Shown here in pieces: positions 8,328 to 21,264 of a stretch of 64,000 bases of DNA. Where the stretch lies: contig LR990050.1 of NCBI GenBank assembly GCA_905147135.1, forward strand, positions 18,660,001 to 18,724,000, in the 5' to 3' direction. Under the pieces are notes generated by a model, which saw only the letters and a program-made list of their open reading frames with translations, was not told the DNA's origin and did not search any database. How positions within the stretch are numbered: the stretch's first letter is position 1; each line of letters begins with the position of its first letter. This DNA comes from Blastobasis lacticolella (taxonomy: Eukaryota > Arthropoda > Insecta > Lepidoptera > Blastobasidae). Position numbers and translations under genes: made by a program.

Positions 8328-11300
8328 ATGGAATATCTAGAAACGATGTTGGCTGCCCTGCGCAATCAACAACAAAAATCATCTGTAAGTATTTTTCAAC
8401 GTATCATAAAAATTCACATTGTTTTGCACTTTCTTCTGTCTTCTATTTTTTTATATTGTCGATAATAATTTATCCAAGCTCTACTTATACAGAACGTTAT
8501 CGGTTGTAGTGAAGATTTATAATATTTTTTACTATGTGTTGTAGACTAAATAATCATTTGTACTTACGATTCACTTTCATCATTACAGGAGAGGGAGTGT
8601 CAGTTTTACAAGGCTAGATTTGACCCCCCCAAGAAAGAACATAAGCCTAAAGACAAACTGTCTGCTAATATACAAAAGTTCTTGGCCAAGAAAGATGAGG
8701 AAGACAGGCAGAAGAAACTTGAAGCGCAAAGGAAACGCGATGAACTTTCGGCCATGCGTGATCCTAAAGCCTTGCGCAAAATTCAGAAGACATTAAAAGT
8801 GATAAAGTCTGCAAACAAATCTGTCATTGCTGATGCCATCGATAGGGACAACACTGCCGTGACCAGGGACGGCCCAGATCAGCCTGACCAAGATGACTAC
8901 GGATATGAATCACAAGAGGCTGCTGCTCTCTATGCGAAAATGATGCAGAAGTACAGTAAAATACCAGATGAACCAAAGTTTTCTACTAGCCGTAAGTAAT
9001 TCAGATATTGTCTTTGTTAATGATAAAATCACCTCTATCCTTCAAATGTTCCGTAACAATTATGACAATTATGTATTTTATAAGATTTCTTTTGCCCCGA
9101 TTTCCACAGCAACTAGCTGTTGCACACACATTTTAGCTATACAGTGTTCCAGAATTACATTGAATAACAGGTTAAAAAGTATCGTATGTGAGCCAAAATA
9201 AATGTCCAAACATACAAACTTTCTTCTTATGAATTTAATAGGGTTAGAAGGAAGCATTTAGGACTACCATAAAAATGATTTAACTAATAGTAACAATATT
9301 TTTCAGATGGCTCTGTAAAGAAAGACTTGAATGGAACAAGAGAAAGGGTGAAGCATGCTTTACAGCACGAGGATGACCCTGTACCCCACAAGCGTGTCAG
9401 ACGCAGAGAGGAAGGAAATGATGGTAAGTCATATCATTCTTTTCTTAAGCTTTTGACTGCACTTTTTTTCTCTTGGTGCTAACAAATAATAAACTTTTCT
9501 TTTATAAAACTAGAATACCTAATTCTTTGATATCCTTTTGTAGATTTTAACAATTTGTGGAATTCAATGTTAGTCAACAGTAATTGTAATGTCATAATAT
9601 TTTAATTTGCAAATTAAAACCGTGTTTATTTCTGTATTGGTTTATGTATAAAAAATAATAATCGTATGTTTTCCAGATAAAGAGCAGAGTCCGCTTCCGA
9701 AATCTGAAACAGAAAGGAAATATGAGAAACCGACCAATGTACGGAAGCCAATGCCTCCACCAATGGATTTCACTCAATTGATAAAGCTAGCTGAGCAGAA
9801 GATGAGTGAGTCGCAGGCGGGTTCCGCTCCCAACAAAGTGGAGAAAGAGCCGGGGTCGGAAAGGCTGATGACGAAGAAGCAACGACGAGAATATGAGGAG
9901 GAGCAAGCCCGAAGTCAGCGTCGGCTGGAGCGTATTGAGGCAGAAAAGAGTGGCAGGCACAACAACCCAAAGACCAACGACAAGGAGGAGAGAGCGATGA
10001 CAGAGAAAGAAAAGTTAGAGCGTGAAAGACAGAGACAAGACAGGGAGCGGTTAGAACGATTGAAAGCTGAAAGGGACAGAATTGATAGAGAAATAGAGAG
10101 GTTGAATAAAGACAGCGAGAAGGTGGACAGAACGAAAGCGAAATTGGAATCCATTGAAAGGAGAGTAGAGAAGTCCAAAGTAGTGTCTAAGGAGCTATTG
10201 AAACAGGATGCCAAAAATAACTTTGATCTCAAGACACAGAACACTTACAGGATAGATAAGAACTCTAATGAGAAAAAACTTGCTTTGTCGAGTAATAAAG
10301 AGTCTACAAAGGTGACTGGTGTCAGTGGGAAGAGTCTTCCGCAGCAGCAACGGGTCCCATTGCCACAGAAAAGTCATAGTTCGCAAGATAGGTTGCCGAG
10401 TAAGCAGAAGTCGTTCGATGGGTCTTCGATGGTGAACGGCCACAGGCCCGAAGAAGTGAGACGGATGGCGGAGCTTCGCAAGGCAGGCAAGCGGCCAGAA
10501 GGCTCTCGACCTCAGCCTGGGCCCAGCAAGCGCGCACCTACCATCTTCGACTTCAGCAAGCATCTCAACTGTCTGAAGAACGCCTCTCGGCGGCCGCAAG
10601 AGAACAAACGGAAACCGCCGGTGAAAGCCAAGCGTAAGTATTTAGATTATTATTTATTATTGACCTAGTTGACAGATTGACCACCACTTTGAATTATCTT
10701 CATATGGTTAGTGCCATTACAGTAAAGATGAAACATTTTTGCAAAAATATTATGTTTAAAACTAAATGTATCAATGTGCTCCACAGGCCGCCTGGACTCG
10801 GAATCTGAATATGACTCTGAGATGGACGATTTCATCGAGGACGACGACGAGAATACGGACTATTCGTCGCACATTAAGGAGATATTCGGCTATGACAAGT
10901 CGCGGTAAGCATTCTCATCTTCACTTCTCTATTTATTGTGTCACTGGTAGTCCCCCGCCGTCTCGATTATCGTTCCTGGATAAAAAGTTGATATATATAA
11001 TGGATAAAGTAGATAAATACAAGCTTTATTTACTTTGGGGCTACATTATGTGAATTGTCAAACATTAATATTATTATTCTTTTTTTCATTCAGATATCGA
11101 GATATGGACGACGATGACGATCCAAGTATGGTGTCGTCGTTTGCTCAAGTCCAGCGCGAGGAGTCTATAAGTAAAAAGCTAGGTAAGTGTTGTCAACCCT
11201 GGATCATGGTCAAGGAGGATCCCGGCCCTTCGTGCGCGAACTTCAAACAAGTTTTTTTATGTAATACAGCAGACAAAAAGGCAAGCGGGACACCTGATGG

Positions 11301-11560
11301 AAAGTGGTCACCGCTGCCTATGGACATTAGCAACACCAGGGGTACCTCCTAAGGAGACCTCCAATATACCTCTCGAACGATCCCATGTCATAGTCCAAAG
11401 GAAACACTGTGTGGATTGCATAATACTCTCAAAAGTATTAACAAACTGTGGTATTTGCTAAGCTGATCTTATTCGTTTTATTACAGGAAGGCTCGAAGAT
11501 TTGGAAGATATGCGCCTCGAGGCGATGCAGAACGCGAAGAAATCAAAGAAGAAACGATGA
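8328..11560 (+). CDS. Spt2: SPT2 homologue, copy 1 (seven exons, 604 aa)
   Basis: SPT2 (vertebrate SPTY2D1) is a nuclear chromatin protein that binds DNA and the H3-H4 tetramer during transcription. Exons: 8328-8384, 8589-8991, 9307-9423, 9677-10633, 10787-10904, 11094-11182, 11487-11560. All introns are GT-AG and the phases join into one frame ending TGA. Family landmarks are a basic N-terminal helix region (about residues 25-95), the PPPMDFTQLIKLAEQK block (219-234), a long Lys/Glu/Arg coiled stretch (about 240-345), and a Ser/Lys-rich linker. The C-terminal SPT2 domain (about 515-604) has acidic DDFIEDDDENTD, then IKEIFGYDKSRYRDMDD, LEDLEDMRLE and a terminal KKSKKKR. Copy 1 lacks one Arg codon in exon 4 (ERKYEK, ERKRYEK elsewhere) and has Ile in PTIFDF. 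A possible polyadenylation signal (AATAAA) lies near 11856, unproven. Confidence 0.93.
11189..11417. repeat. Chimeric repeat in intron 6, copy 1
   Basis: The first part (about 11189-11247) matches the 3' part of the array SINE in plus orientation (CTGGATCATGGTCA). The second part (about 11262-11417) is the reverse complement of the LINE tail found upstream in each unit (CACCTGATGGAAAGTGG). It lies wholly inside an intron, and the donor and acceptor are intact. Confidence 0.65.
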
Positions 11561-13392
11561 ATTAGCGACGACTGATATTCAGTTTTCGAACAGTTCGACG
11601 GACCAAAAAACTTGTTGTATCCGACTACGTTATGTACTTTTAACTTTAAATCTGTTGCCTGTGTACTCTTGTATAGCTGTGTAAGTTGATGATTAATATA
11701 AATATTTTAAAAATTAGAGAGTTTCAACCTCAACCTGTTTCTTTATGTGACTAAAATTAAAATATTTTTATAGACCAATACAATTTAGGTTTACACGATA
11801 CCTTTCGGTATACATCCATCAGATGTCGCTACTGTGGCATAAGGCCTGCTGTCAAAATAAAGCCGTGCCATTGGTTAGCAAGGCTCCGCCATTTTAAAAC
11901 GTGGGTAGAATGGTAGCAACCTGGATGTCATAGTTTATATGAAAAGTGCTATAAATGCCTACATAAAATGATTTATATGCACTTAGAGACTTTTGGCTGT
12001 ATCTTTCTCATAAAACGAGATAACCGTGCATTGTGATGACGTTTGGGGTATGACGTCACAGCCCTAATTAGATATTTTAAATGTTTTTGCTTATTTTTAA
12101 AGTAATTAAAAAGAACGATTTGTTGGTATATGAAAGTCTTACATATACCAACAAAACGTTTATAAGAGCAATAATTCAAGAGCACCACATTCCACTTTCT
12201 CTCACGCTTTTCTGAATTTCGTCGACTGTATGTGTAATAAACGCATAAGCAAGATATTAACGTTTTAAATTCCTAATTAGACAAGGAGGGCGATACAGAC
12301 ACGTGACGTCACGTCTCTATGTCGCCACTTATTACGTAAACTCAGCTTTGCAAGAAGGGGACAGAGAATAATCTTTGAATTCTCATAAGTCCAGTGTTTT
12401 ACCGATTTAATTACGTTTTTTACTTTTGTAGACATATTCAGTACCAGGCACGTACCAAATAGTGTAGGTACTTACTTGCGTAACCCTTTTTAATTTACTG
12501 TTTATTTTGCTTATTAATAAGTATTGATACATAAACATTATGAGGTAAGCTATGTGATGGTGGCGACAATGTTATTTTGTTTTCAAATTATTTTCTATCT
12601 TGCCCTTATATAATTTTCACCGCAAATGTCAAACAAATAATTTGTACCTAAAATAGAAATGTGATATTATAATGATACTTCCAGTTTTTTCATACTTTGA
12701 TTGAATGTTTTTCATTTGTTTTACTATAAGCTTAGGTAAGTGCAGAGTTATATGAATATTTCATATTTATAGTTTTTGTAATGTAATAGTCATTTACTTT
12801 GCCTGAAATTTTACATAATTTCTGTTAAACAACTTTACTCTTTGTTTGTAAATAACCAAATTACTGATCGTTTGTTGAAAAAAAGACTGTTTATTTAGTT
12901 ATTTATGACTGGTTTGGTAAGCATTGGGTAAATTCCACATTCCCATACATTGAGTCTCAAAATAAAAACGGCCCAACCCAAGCAGAAGGTCCACGGGAAA
13001 CAAAGCGCCATTTCCGTCATGCACACATTGACGTTACGTTTACAGGCATTCTCACGCAGTTTCACGCAGAGTTAAGTCGCGACTGGCGACACGTGTTGTC
13101 AAAATGAATTTGCAAAAATATTACAGTTGTAGTGTAGGTATATGGTTGTTTAAATACAACTAAAAACTATACCTACTTACACTTCTTCTTTTCTCATAAA
13201 GGTAAATGAAACTAGCCGTTTGGATAATGATCAAATATTACCTGCATTTCATTTTGTCTCAGCAGTGTTAAAGGCTACCACATTTTTCTATTAATTTATA
13301 CTAAATTTATAATAAAAAAAAATTAAATCCAAATACCTATACCTAATATTAAAAAATTTAAAGAAATTGGTAGATATCTTTTTCAAGCTAAA
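11561..13392. other. 3' flank of Spt2 copy 1
   Basis: This is the 3' UTR followed by AT-rich spacer without a supported gene. It contains TGACGTCA palindromes (near 12050 and 12305, the second next to CACGTG) and a short perfect inverted repeat TGTTGGTATATG/CATATACCAACA (12121-12153). A CACATTCCACTTTCTCTCACG block near 12185 resembles the right arm of the foldback. The binding-site idea is inference only. Confidence 0.5.
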
Positions 13393-13437
13393 TATATTAA
13401 TTTATCATATAGATCATATCATCCAAACTGGAAGAGC

Positions 13438-13739
13438 GTCGGTGGCCGAGCGGTTAGCGTATGCAACTCGTAAGCCAGAGGTCCCGGGTTTGAATCCCGC
13501 TTCGGCCATGTACCAATGACTGTTTTCTGAGATATGTACATTAGTTGAATAGTAACCGATGCTCTTACGGTGAGGGAAAACATCGTGATGAAACCTGCAC
13601 ATTCGGGCGACTGCATGTGTAACCATGATCCAATCTGATCAGGTTCCCCTGGTAGCAGGGACATGGAGGTCAGATGGCAGTCGCTCCACTGTAATTACCT
13701 AACCTGCCGAATCCTGGATCATGGTCACGGCGGACCCCG
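13438..13739 (+). repeat. tRNA-headed SINE, unit 2 (3' truncated)
   Basis: Head and body match unit 1, but the sequence breaks at CGGACCCCGT and continues directly in spacer DNA. Its 3' tail has been deleted. Confidence 0.75.
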
Positions 13740-13998
13740 TCCTATCTAATTTAAAAATGGACATTTCCACTATTATAAATTCACTCTCTATAATTAGTCT
13801 CAACTCGATCCAATGACCTTCAAAATCATCTTTGAATCAGTGACCTTGATATCACAGTTACCTAGTGTCAGGATCAGGGGTCCATTCTGATTGCATTATC
13901 TATAAAGTTAAACCTTTGTGAGATTTGAAAAAACTGATGTTACTATCTGTATTAGTAACTGGTTTTTACGGAAACAAATACTTTTATTATATTATTAT

Positions 13999-14320
13999 TA
14001 TTATAATGGGGAGTGTTCCGAGGGACTTTTCGATTAGGTGCCTACAGCACAATTCCGCCATCGCACCACCCGCCGTGGGCTGAGTACTTCGAAAGAACGT
14101 TTCTCGCTCGTGCGATTCGGATGTGGAATGAGCTCCCAACCACAGTGTTTCCTTTGGACTATGACATGTGATCCTTCAAGAGGTATATAAGAGGTCTTTT
14201 CAGAGGCAGGCAACGCATTGGCGACTCCCCTAGTGTTGTTGATGACCATAGGCGGCAGTGACCACTTTCCATCAGGTGGCCCGCTTGCCTGTTTGTCTGT
14301 GGTATAACATTTAAAAAAAC
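13999..14320 (+). repeat. LINE 3' tail relic, unit 2
   Basis: Same relic as in unit 1, with the 42-bp deletion and the TGA in the frame. One substitution (CCCCTAGTG for CCCCTGGTG) separates this copy from the others. Confidence 0.75.
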
Positions 14321-14890
14321 CTAGGATTTGTCGTAGGATGGCGGGGCAGCCTTTTACTGGTGGCTAACTAGCTACTTGGGCCCCCAATTATCTATGGTCT
14401 GCCAGCGGCGGAACCATGCTTCGCATCCCGCTGCTCTCCAAAGCTAAGCACCCGGTACGGGAGTGGTGAGCATCAAGAAGAACACGGTTACGCAGAGCGA
14501 CCACAACTGTCCAGACCAACCCTCTTTTTTTTTATTTATTACTTTACTAGACAGGCATTTGACCGCCACCTCGCCTGGTGGTAAGTGACGATGCGGTCGA
14601 TGATGGAGCATGTCTGTCTAGGAACAGCCTATTCACTCTAGCCTTGAAGGCATTATTCACTCCTTCTGACGGCTACACCAGACATCGCAACGAAACACGG
14701 CTGGGCCGCTTGACGACGCATTTGCCTGAAGGGTGGTGACCAGCCACGGCCGAAGCCTACCACCGGAGAGACTGCTGTTTATTTTGCACTATCCAGGGAT
14801 CCCGTGTAGGGTATCTAGAGTCATGAAGCCCAAAGAGGGCTTCGCCTACGGACGCGTACAGCATTGATCCCCAAAATATAATTGTAAAAT
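14321..14890. repeat. GC-rich repeat-like segment with antisense LINE tail, unit 2
   Basis: Equivalent to the unit 1 segment. The antisense LINE-tail insert lies at about 14524-14661, with an interrupted T run (TTTATTTATTA) in place of the pure T run of unit 1. Confidence 0.55.
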
Positions 14891-15644
14891 CGTAGGCCCC
14901 ATTCGCTTGCGATACCTATATTTCATAGACTTATGAACCTGCTTTGTGTACTAAACGCCTTATCTTAAACCTAATTAAATAGTGAAATAGCATAGAATTG
15001 TACAAAAATATTTTTACTGTTTTATTGTACGAGTAGGTTGGTACTCTTATCTCTAACGCAACATGTTGAATACAAAAGAACAATACTAATAGGCCAAGGT
15101 CAGTAAAAGGATCACCTTTTACCTGCTTTTCTGCAAATAATTGAATATCTATTATCACATCCCTTATCTGCTTTGCAGGTCGGTTTGTTTTTGACTATCT
15201 ACGTGAATAATATGAATCATGTTTTTTCCGACCTTCTAATATTGCATTCCTAATATCATTGTAAAATTGTAGGCCCCATTCGCATGCGATACCTATTGGT
15301 ATTAAGTATTTCTTAGACTGATGAACCTGCTTTGTGTAGGTACTAAACGCCTTATCTTAAAACTAATTACGTAGTGGAATTGATAATAATTGTACAAACA
15401 TATTTTTACTGTTTTACTGTACTCTTATCTCTAAGTCAATATAATGAATACAAAAGAACAATACTAATAGGCCAAGGTCGGTATCAGGATCACCTTTTAC
15501 CTGCTTTTCTTAAAATAATTCAATACCCATTATCACATCCCTTATCTTATACCTTATCTGCTTTGCAGGTCGGTTTGTTCTTGGCTAGCATGAATCATGT
15601 TTTTTCCGACCTCAAATATTGTATTCCTAATATCATTGTAAAAT
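14891..15644. repeat. Sub-repeat pair, unit 2
   Basis: Two direct copies of about 377 bp, the second starting near 15268, followed by the partial third start. Confidence 0.85.
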
Positions 15645-17718
15645 CGTAGGCCCCATTCGCATGCGATATCTATAGGTATTAGGCACCTAAATAGGTAATA
15701 TAGGTATTAGTATATAGTATTGATTCGATCGTTTGCAATAATAGGGGTTGCCGAACGTTATTTTATTCTCAAAAAATCCATTAAACCATAAGATTTAACA
15801 ATTCGATCGTGTTTGTCACAGAATACTAATTGTATTGTTTGATAGGGCGTTCATCGGCTCTCACGTAATAAATTATTATGTATAGGTATATAATAAAATT
15901 ATTTGTCAGGCAAAGCCGCGCTGCAATGCCTGTCTGCGCGTTGGGGCATTTTATATAGCGAAACGAGTCAGCCCGCACTCGCGTACCGCTGATTTTAATT
16001 ACAACTTACATATTGCGTCGGCCGCAGCGAAAGTGTGCTTCCTACTCATGATCCAACTTTTAACCCTATTGATGCCAAAGTCGCACATTTACAACTAATA
16101 ATTTTTATGGCCACGATAGATGAATGGCCGACTTTAAACGCATCAAGATTTTGTGTAACTATATTAGTAGGATGGTATGATTGTTATAATAATAAAAGTT
16201 AAACTTGTAACTTTGCGATCGAGATGTGTATTGATATTAAAATAATAAATAAGTCGTGCGGGCTTTTCAATAACAAAATCCTTGAAGACTTTATACATTT
16301 ACCTTATCTGATTACTGTAGGTGCTAATGTACACATACATTAGCATAAAATAATGCTATTGAATGCTATTCGTTTGTAAGTGTAATGTTCTCTTTAAAAG
16401 TGGTATTGTTTGGCAAAATGAACGTTATATTTGTAAGCTGGTGGTATAGCACAGGTTGTTACCTATTTTACTTACAGCTTGATCAAAAAGGTTAAGCGAA
16501 CTTTGGCGGCAAGTCTCGAATAGTTATGGGAAAACTTATGGCCTAATCAAATGGAACTGAGCCTGTTGGCTCTACTCGTACTTATGAACTATGCAGATAT
16601 CTAGTCGGTATATGCTGTGTATGCTGTGTACAGTAGGTACAGTGTGTAGGTAGGTAACTACATATTTCTATGTCTCATAAAGTTGACGACGGAGGAATTT
16701 TTACCTTTTCACACAAACACTGAACGTCTTTATGGAACACATTAGGTACAGTTTCATTGTCGCGTAGGTATATCTGTAACATTAAACAATAATGCCATTG
16801 CACTCAACTTTAGGTAACGCTTAAATGGATTTAAGATATTTTTAACAATAACAAGCACTGCACCAATCTTAACTGAAAACTACATTCGTTAAGTCACTTT
16901 TGTGACATCTAAATACTTAGGAATATCTCGGGGAGCTTATTTAATGCGCTGATTACATTTGACTAAATTCAGGAACAAAAAGCGTTAGAACAAATCAAAG
17001 TGGAATGTATTGCTCATATAATAAGGTCCATTTCTGTATCACTTATACTATGCCATGCGTCGCTCCACTTTTCAAAAGCCGTGATACAAAAATGGACTTA
17101 ATTTTATATGTATACAATACATTCCACTTTGATTTGCTCTCACGCTTTTTCAAATGTAATCAGCGCATGCAATTTTAGTGCAATCAAGCATAACAGTACT
17201 ACTTACTTAAATAATGAATAAAAGTAATAGTTAATATGATGTTCTATTTGATTTAAGTTCATTACTTCGTTTGCTCCATCCAACATGAATATTATTTTGT
17301 TTGGCCATATGTAACTTTTTTCGCACAGTGATTTGAGATTAACCGCTGTAGTAAGTAAAAGAAGATAACTACGCTAACGATATAACGCTTAACGTGCAGC
17401 GGCAATATTAAATAAAATCTATATATCTGTAGTGTTATTACTTACATAATTTTGTCACGATAATATTTATGATAAATTGTCAAAATTATCATGTTTGGGA
17501 TGGACATAAAGTCTTTTCTATTTGTTATATGCGTAATTAATGTTCCGCATTTCCCTTGTTATATAAGTTTCACCTGATCTTCAGTATCTTTTAAAAAAGT
17601 TTTGCAGTCAATAATAATTTTTTAACTTCGCTAATTTACTTAATTTTAAAATTTAATTTAGAAAAAATATATAAGTTGCTAGATATACAATGTCGAAAAT
17701 AACACAGTAACCGTCAAG
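15645..17718. other. Intergenic spacer upstream of Spt2 copy 2
   Basis: AT-rich spacer with the foldback at 16944-17168. A TATAGG change near 15890 stops the short frame that is open in units 1 and 3, evidence that the frame is not a gene. A short CTGTGTACAGTAGGTACAGT duplication near 16625 is private to this unit. Confidence 0.6.
16944..17168. repeat. Foldback element, unit 2
   Basis: 225 bp, with both arms and loop as in unit 1 and one substitution in the right flank (GCAATTTTAG). Confidence 0.75.
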
Positions 17719-17837
17719 CCAATCAGGCCATTAAAGCGAGAGGGTGTGAAAGGGCGGGTTCCGCAGCGGGCCCACTACCTGCTCGCTTCAGTCTGGCGTA
17801 ATCCGTATAAAATCCTTGACAGCGCTCTAGATCCACA
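17719..17837 (+). promoter_or_regulatory. Spt2 copy 2 core promoter
   Basis: CCAAT, GGGCGGG, TATAAAA (17806-17812) and the initiator-like CACAGT are preserved. One change just after the TATA box (AATCC for AACCC). Confidence 0.65.
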
Positions 17838-18034
17838 GTCGACAGTTCTCACAGTCGCGTGCGAGTCGTCCTTGTACGTATCGTCCTTGTGCCTAATATT
17901 GTAACCGTAATAAATTCTGCATTCACGGACAAAAGTGACAATACTTTCCGGGAGTGCTTGTGTGCAACGAAATTGTCTAGAGAGTAGTGTTAAATCATAC
18001 TTACTCTAAATACAGTAAACAATAAAATACCGAA

Positions 18035-21000
18035 ATGGAATATCTAGAAACGATGTTGGCTGCCCTGCGCAATCAACAACAAAAATCATCTGTAAGTATT
18101 TTTCAACGTATCATAAAAATTCACATTGTTTTGCACTTTCTTCTGTCTTCTATTTTTTTATATTGTCGATAATAATTTATCCAAGCTCTACTTATACAGA
18201 ACGTTATCGGTTGTAGTGAAGATTTATAATATTTTTTACTATGTGTTGTAGACTAAATAATCATTTGTACTTACGATTCACTTTCATCATTACAGGAGAG
18301 GGAGTGTCAGTTTTACAAGGCTAGATTTGACCCCCCCAAGAAAGAACATAAGCCTAAAGACAAACTGTCTGCTAATATACAAAAGTTCTTGGCCAAGAAA
18401 GATGAGGAAGACAGGCAGAAGAAACTTGAAGCGCAAAGGAAACGCGATGAACTTTCGGCCATGCGTGATCCTAAAGCCTTGCGCAAGATTCAGAAGACAT
18501 TAAAAGTGATAAAGTCTGCAAACAAATCTGTCATTGCTGATGCCATCGATAGGGACAACACTGCCGTGACCAGGGACGGCCCAGATCAGCCTGACCAAGA
18601 TGACTACGGATATGAATCACAAGAGGCTGCTGCTCTCTATGCGAAAATGATGCAGAAGTACAGTAAAATACCAGATGAACCAAAGTTTTCTACTAGCCGT
18701 AAGTAATTCAGATATTGTCTTTGTTAATGATAAAATCACCTCTATCCTTCAAATGTGTTGCTGTGACAATTTTGTATTTTATAAGATTTCTTTTGCCCCG
18801 ATTTCCACAGCAACTAGCTGTTGCACACACATTTTAGCTATACAGTGTTCCAGAATTACATTGAATAACAGGTTAAAAAGTATCGTATGTAAGCCAAAAT
18901 AAATGTCCAAACATACAAACTTTCTTATTATGAATTTAATAGGGTTAGAAGGAAGCATTTAGGACTACCATAAAAATGATTTAACTAATAGTAACAATAT
19001 TTTTCAGATGGCTCTGTAAAGAAAGACTTGAATGGAACAAGAGAAAGGGTGAAGCATGCTTTACAGCACGAGGATGACCCTGTACCCCACAAGCGTGTCA
19101 GACGCAGAGAGGAAGGAAATGATGGTAAGTCATATCATTCTTTTCTTAAGCTTTTGACTGCACTTTTTTTCTCTTGGTGCTAACAAATAATAAACTTTTC
19201 TTTTATAAAACTAGAATACCTAACTCTTTGATATCCTTTTGTACATTTTAACAATTTGTGGAATTCAATGTTAGTCAACAGTAATTGTAATGTCATAATA
19301 TTTTAATTTGCAAATTAAAACCGTGTTTATTTCTGTATTGGTTTATGTATAAAAAATAATAATCGTATGTTTTCCAGATAAAGAGCAGAGTCCGCTTCCG
19401 AAATCTGAAACAGAAAGGAAGAGATATGAGAAACCGACCAATGTACGGAAGCCAATGCCTCCACCAATGGATTTCACTCAATTGATAAAGCTAGCTGAGC
19501 AGAAGATGAGTGAGTCGCAGGCGGGTTCCGCTCCCAACAAAGTGGAGAAAGAGCCGGGGTCGGAAAGGCTGATGACGAAGAAGCAACGACGAGAATATGA
19601 GGAGGAGCAAGCCCGAAGTCAGCGTCGGCTGGAGCGTATTGAGGCAGAAAAGAGTGGCAGGCACAACAACCCAAAGACCAACGACAAGGAGGAGAGAGCG
19701 ATGACAGAGAAAGAAAAGTTAGAGCGTGAAAGACAGAGACAAGACAGGGAGCGGTTAGAACGATTGAAAGCTGAAAGGGACAGAATTGATAGAGAAATAG
19801 AGAGGTTGAATAAAGACAGCGAGAAGGTGGACAGAACGAAAGCGAAATTGGAATCCATTGAAAGGAGAGTAGAGAAGTCCAAAGTAGTGTCTAAGGAGCC
19901 ATTGAAACAGGATGCCAAAAAGAACTTTGATCTCAAGACACAGAACACTTACAGGATAGATAAGAACTCTAATGAGAAAAAACTTGCTTTGTCGAGTAAT
20001 AAAGAGTCTACAAAGGTGACTGGTGTCAGTGGGAAGAGTCTTCCGCAGCTGCAACGGGTCCCATTGCCACAGAAAAGTCATAGTTCGCAAGATAGGTTGC
20101 CGAGTAAGCAGAAGTCGTTCGATGGGTCTTCGATGGTGAACGGCCACAGGCCCGAAGAAGTGAGACGGATGGCGGAGCTTCGCAAGGCAGGCAAGCGGCC
20201 AGAAGGCTCTCGACCTCAGCCTGGGCCCAGCAAGCGCGCACCTACCAGCTTCGACTTCAGCAAGCATCTCAACTGTCTGAAGAACGCCTCTCGGCGGCCG
20301 CAAGAGAACAAACGGAAACCACCGGTGAAGGCCAAGCGTAAGTATTTAGATTATTATTTATTATTGACCTAGTTGACAGATTGACCACCACTTTGAATTA
20401 TCTTCATATGGTTAGTGCCATTACAGTAAAGATGAAACATTTTTGCAAAAATATTATGTTTAAAACTAAATGTATCAATGTGCTCCACAGGCCGCCTGGA
20501 CTCGGAATCTGAATATGACTCTGAGATGGACGATTTCATCGAGGACGACGACGAGAATACGGACTATTCGTCGCACATTAAGGAGATATTCGGCTATGAC
20601 AAGTCGCGGTAAGCATTCTCATCTTCACTTCTCTATTTATTGTGTCACTGGTAGTCCCCCGCCGTCTCGATTATCTTTCCTGGATAAAAAGTTGATATAT
20701 ATAATGGATAAAGTAGATAAATACAAGCTTTATTTACTTTGGGGCTACATTATGTGAATTGTCAAACATTAATATTATTATTCTTTTTTTCATTCAGATA
20801 TCGAGATATGGACGACGATGACGATCCAAGTATGGTGTCGTCGTTTGCTCAAGTCCAGCGCGAGGAGTCTATAAGTAAAAAGCTAGGTAAGTGTTGTCAA
20901 CCCTGGATCATGGTCAAGGCGGATCCCGGCCCTTCGTGCGCGAACTTCAAACGGGTTTTTTTATGTAATACAGCAGACAAAAAGGCAAGCGGGACACCTG

Positions 21001-21264
21001 ATGGAAAGTGGTCACCGCTGCCTATGGACATTAGCAACACCAGGGGTACCTCCTAAGGAGACCTCCAATATACCTCTCGAACGATCCCATGTCATAGTCC
21101 AAAGGAAACACTGTGTGGATTGCATAATACTCTCAAAAGTATTAACAAACTGTGGTATTTGCTAAGCTGATCTTATTCGTTTTATTACAGGAAGGCTCGA
21201 AGATTTGGAAGATATGCGCCTCGAGGCGATGCAGAACGCGAAGAAATCAAAGAAGAAACGATGA
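18035..21264 (+). CDS. Spt2: SPT2 homologue, copy 2 (seven exons, 605 aa)
   Basis: Exons: 18035-18091, 18296-18698, 19008-19124, 19378-20337, 20491-20608, 20798-20886, 21191-21264. All splice sites are GT-AG and the joined frame is open to the TGA. Relative to copy 1, the exon 4 Arg is present (ERKRYEK). It also has KEPLKQDAKKNF for KELLKQDAKNNF, PQLQRVP for PQQQRVP and PTSFDF for PTIFDF. The N-terminal and C-terminal domains are identical to copy 1. Nothing in the sequence indicates loss of function. Confidence 0.93.
20893..21121. repeat. Chimeric repeat in intron 6, copy 2
   Basis: SINE 3' part in plus orientation followed by the inverted LINE tail, as in copy 1, including the same TACCTCCTAAGG internal deletion. 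Confidence 0.65.

Larger units (their letters stand above)
3366..13392 (+). repeat. Tandem array unit 1 (10.03 kb)
   Basis: This is the first visible unit of the six-unit direct array. The boundary is set at the TATATTAATTTATC motif just before the SINE, which recurs at 13393, 23086, 34300, 44343 and 58980. Its left edge is the insertion point of the minus-strand LINE. It carries Spt2 copy 1 and the antisense LINE-tail insert, and it is close to unit 2 throughout. Confidence 0.95.

Noticed and set aside
9915..10599. Long minus-strand frames of 109-182 codons opposite Spt2 exon 4 in every copy
   Set aside because: They mirror the purine-rich coding strand, show no domain and change length with single substitutions between copies.
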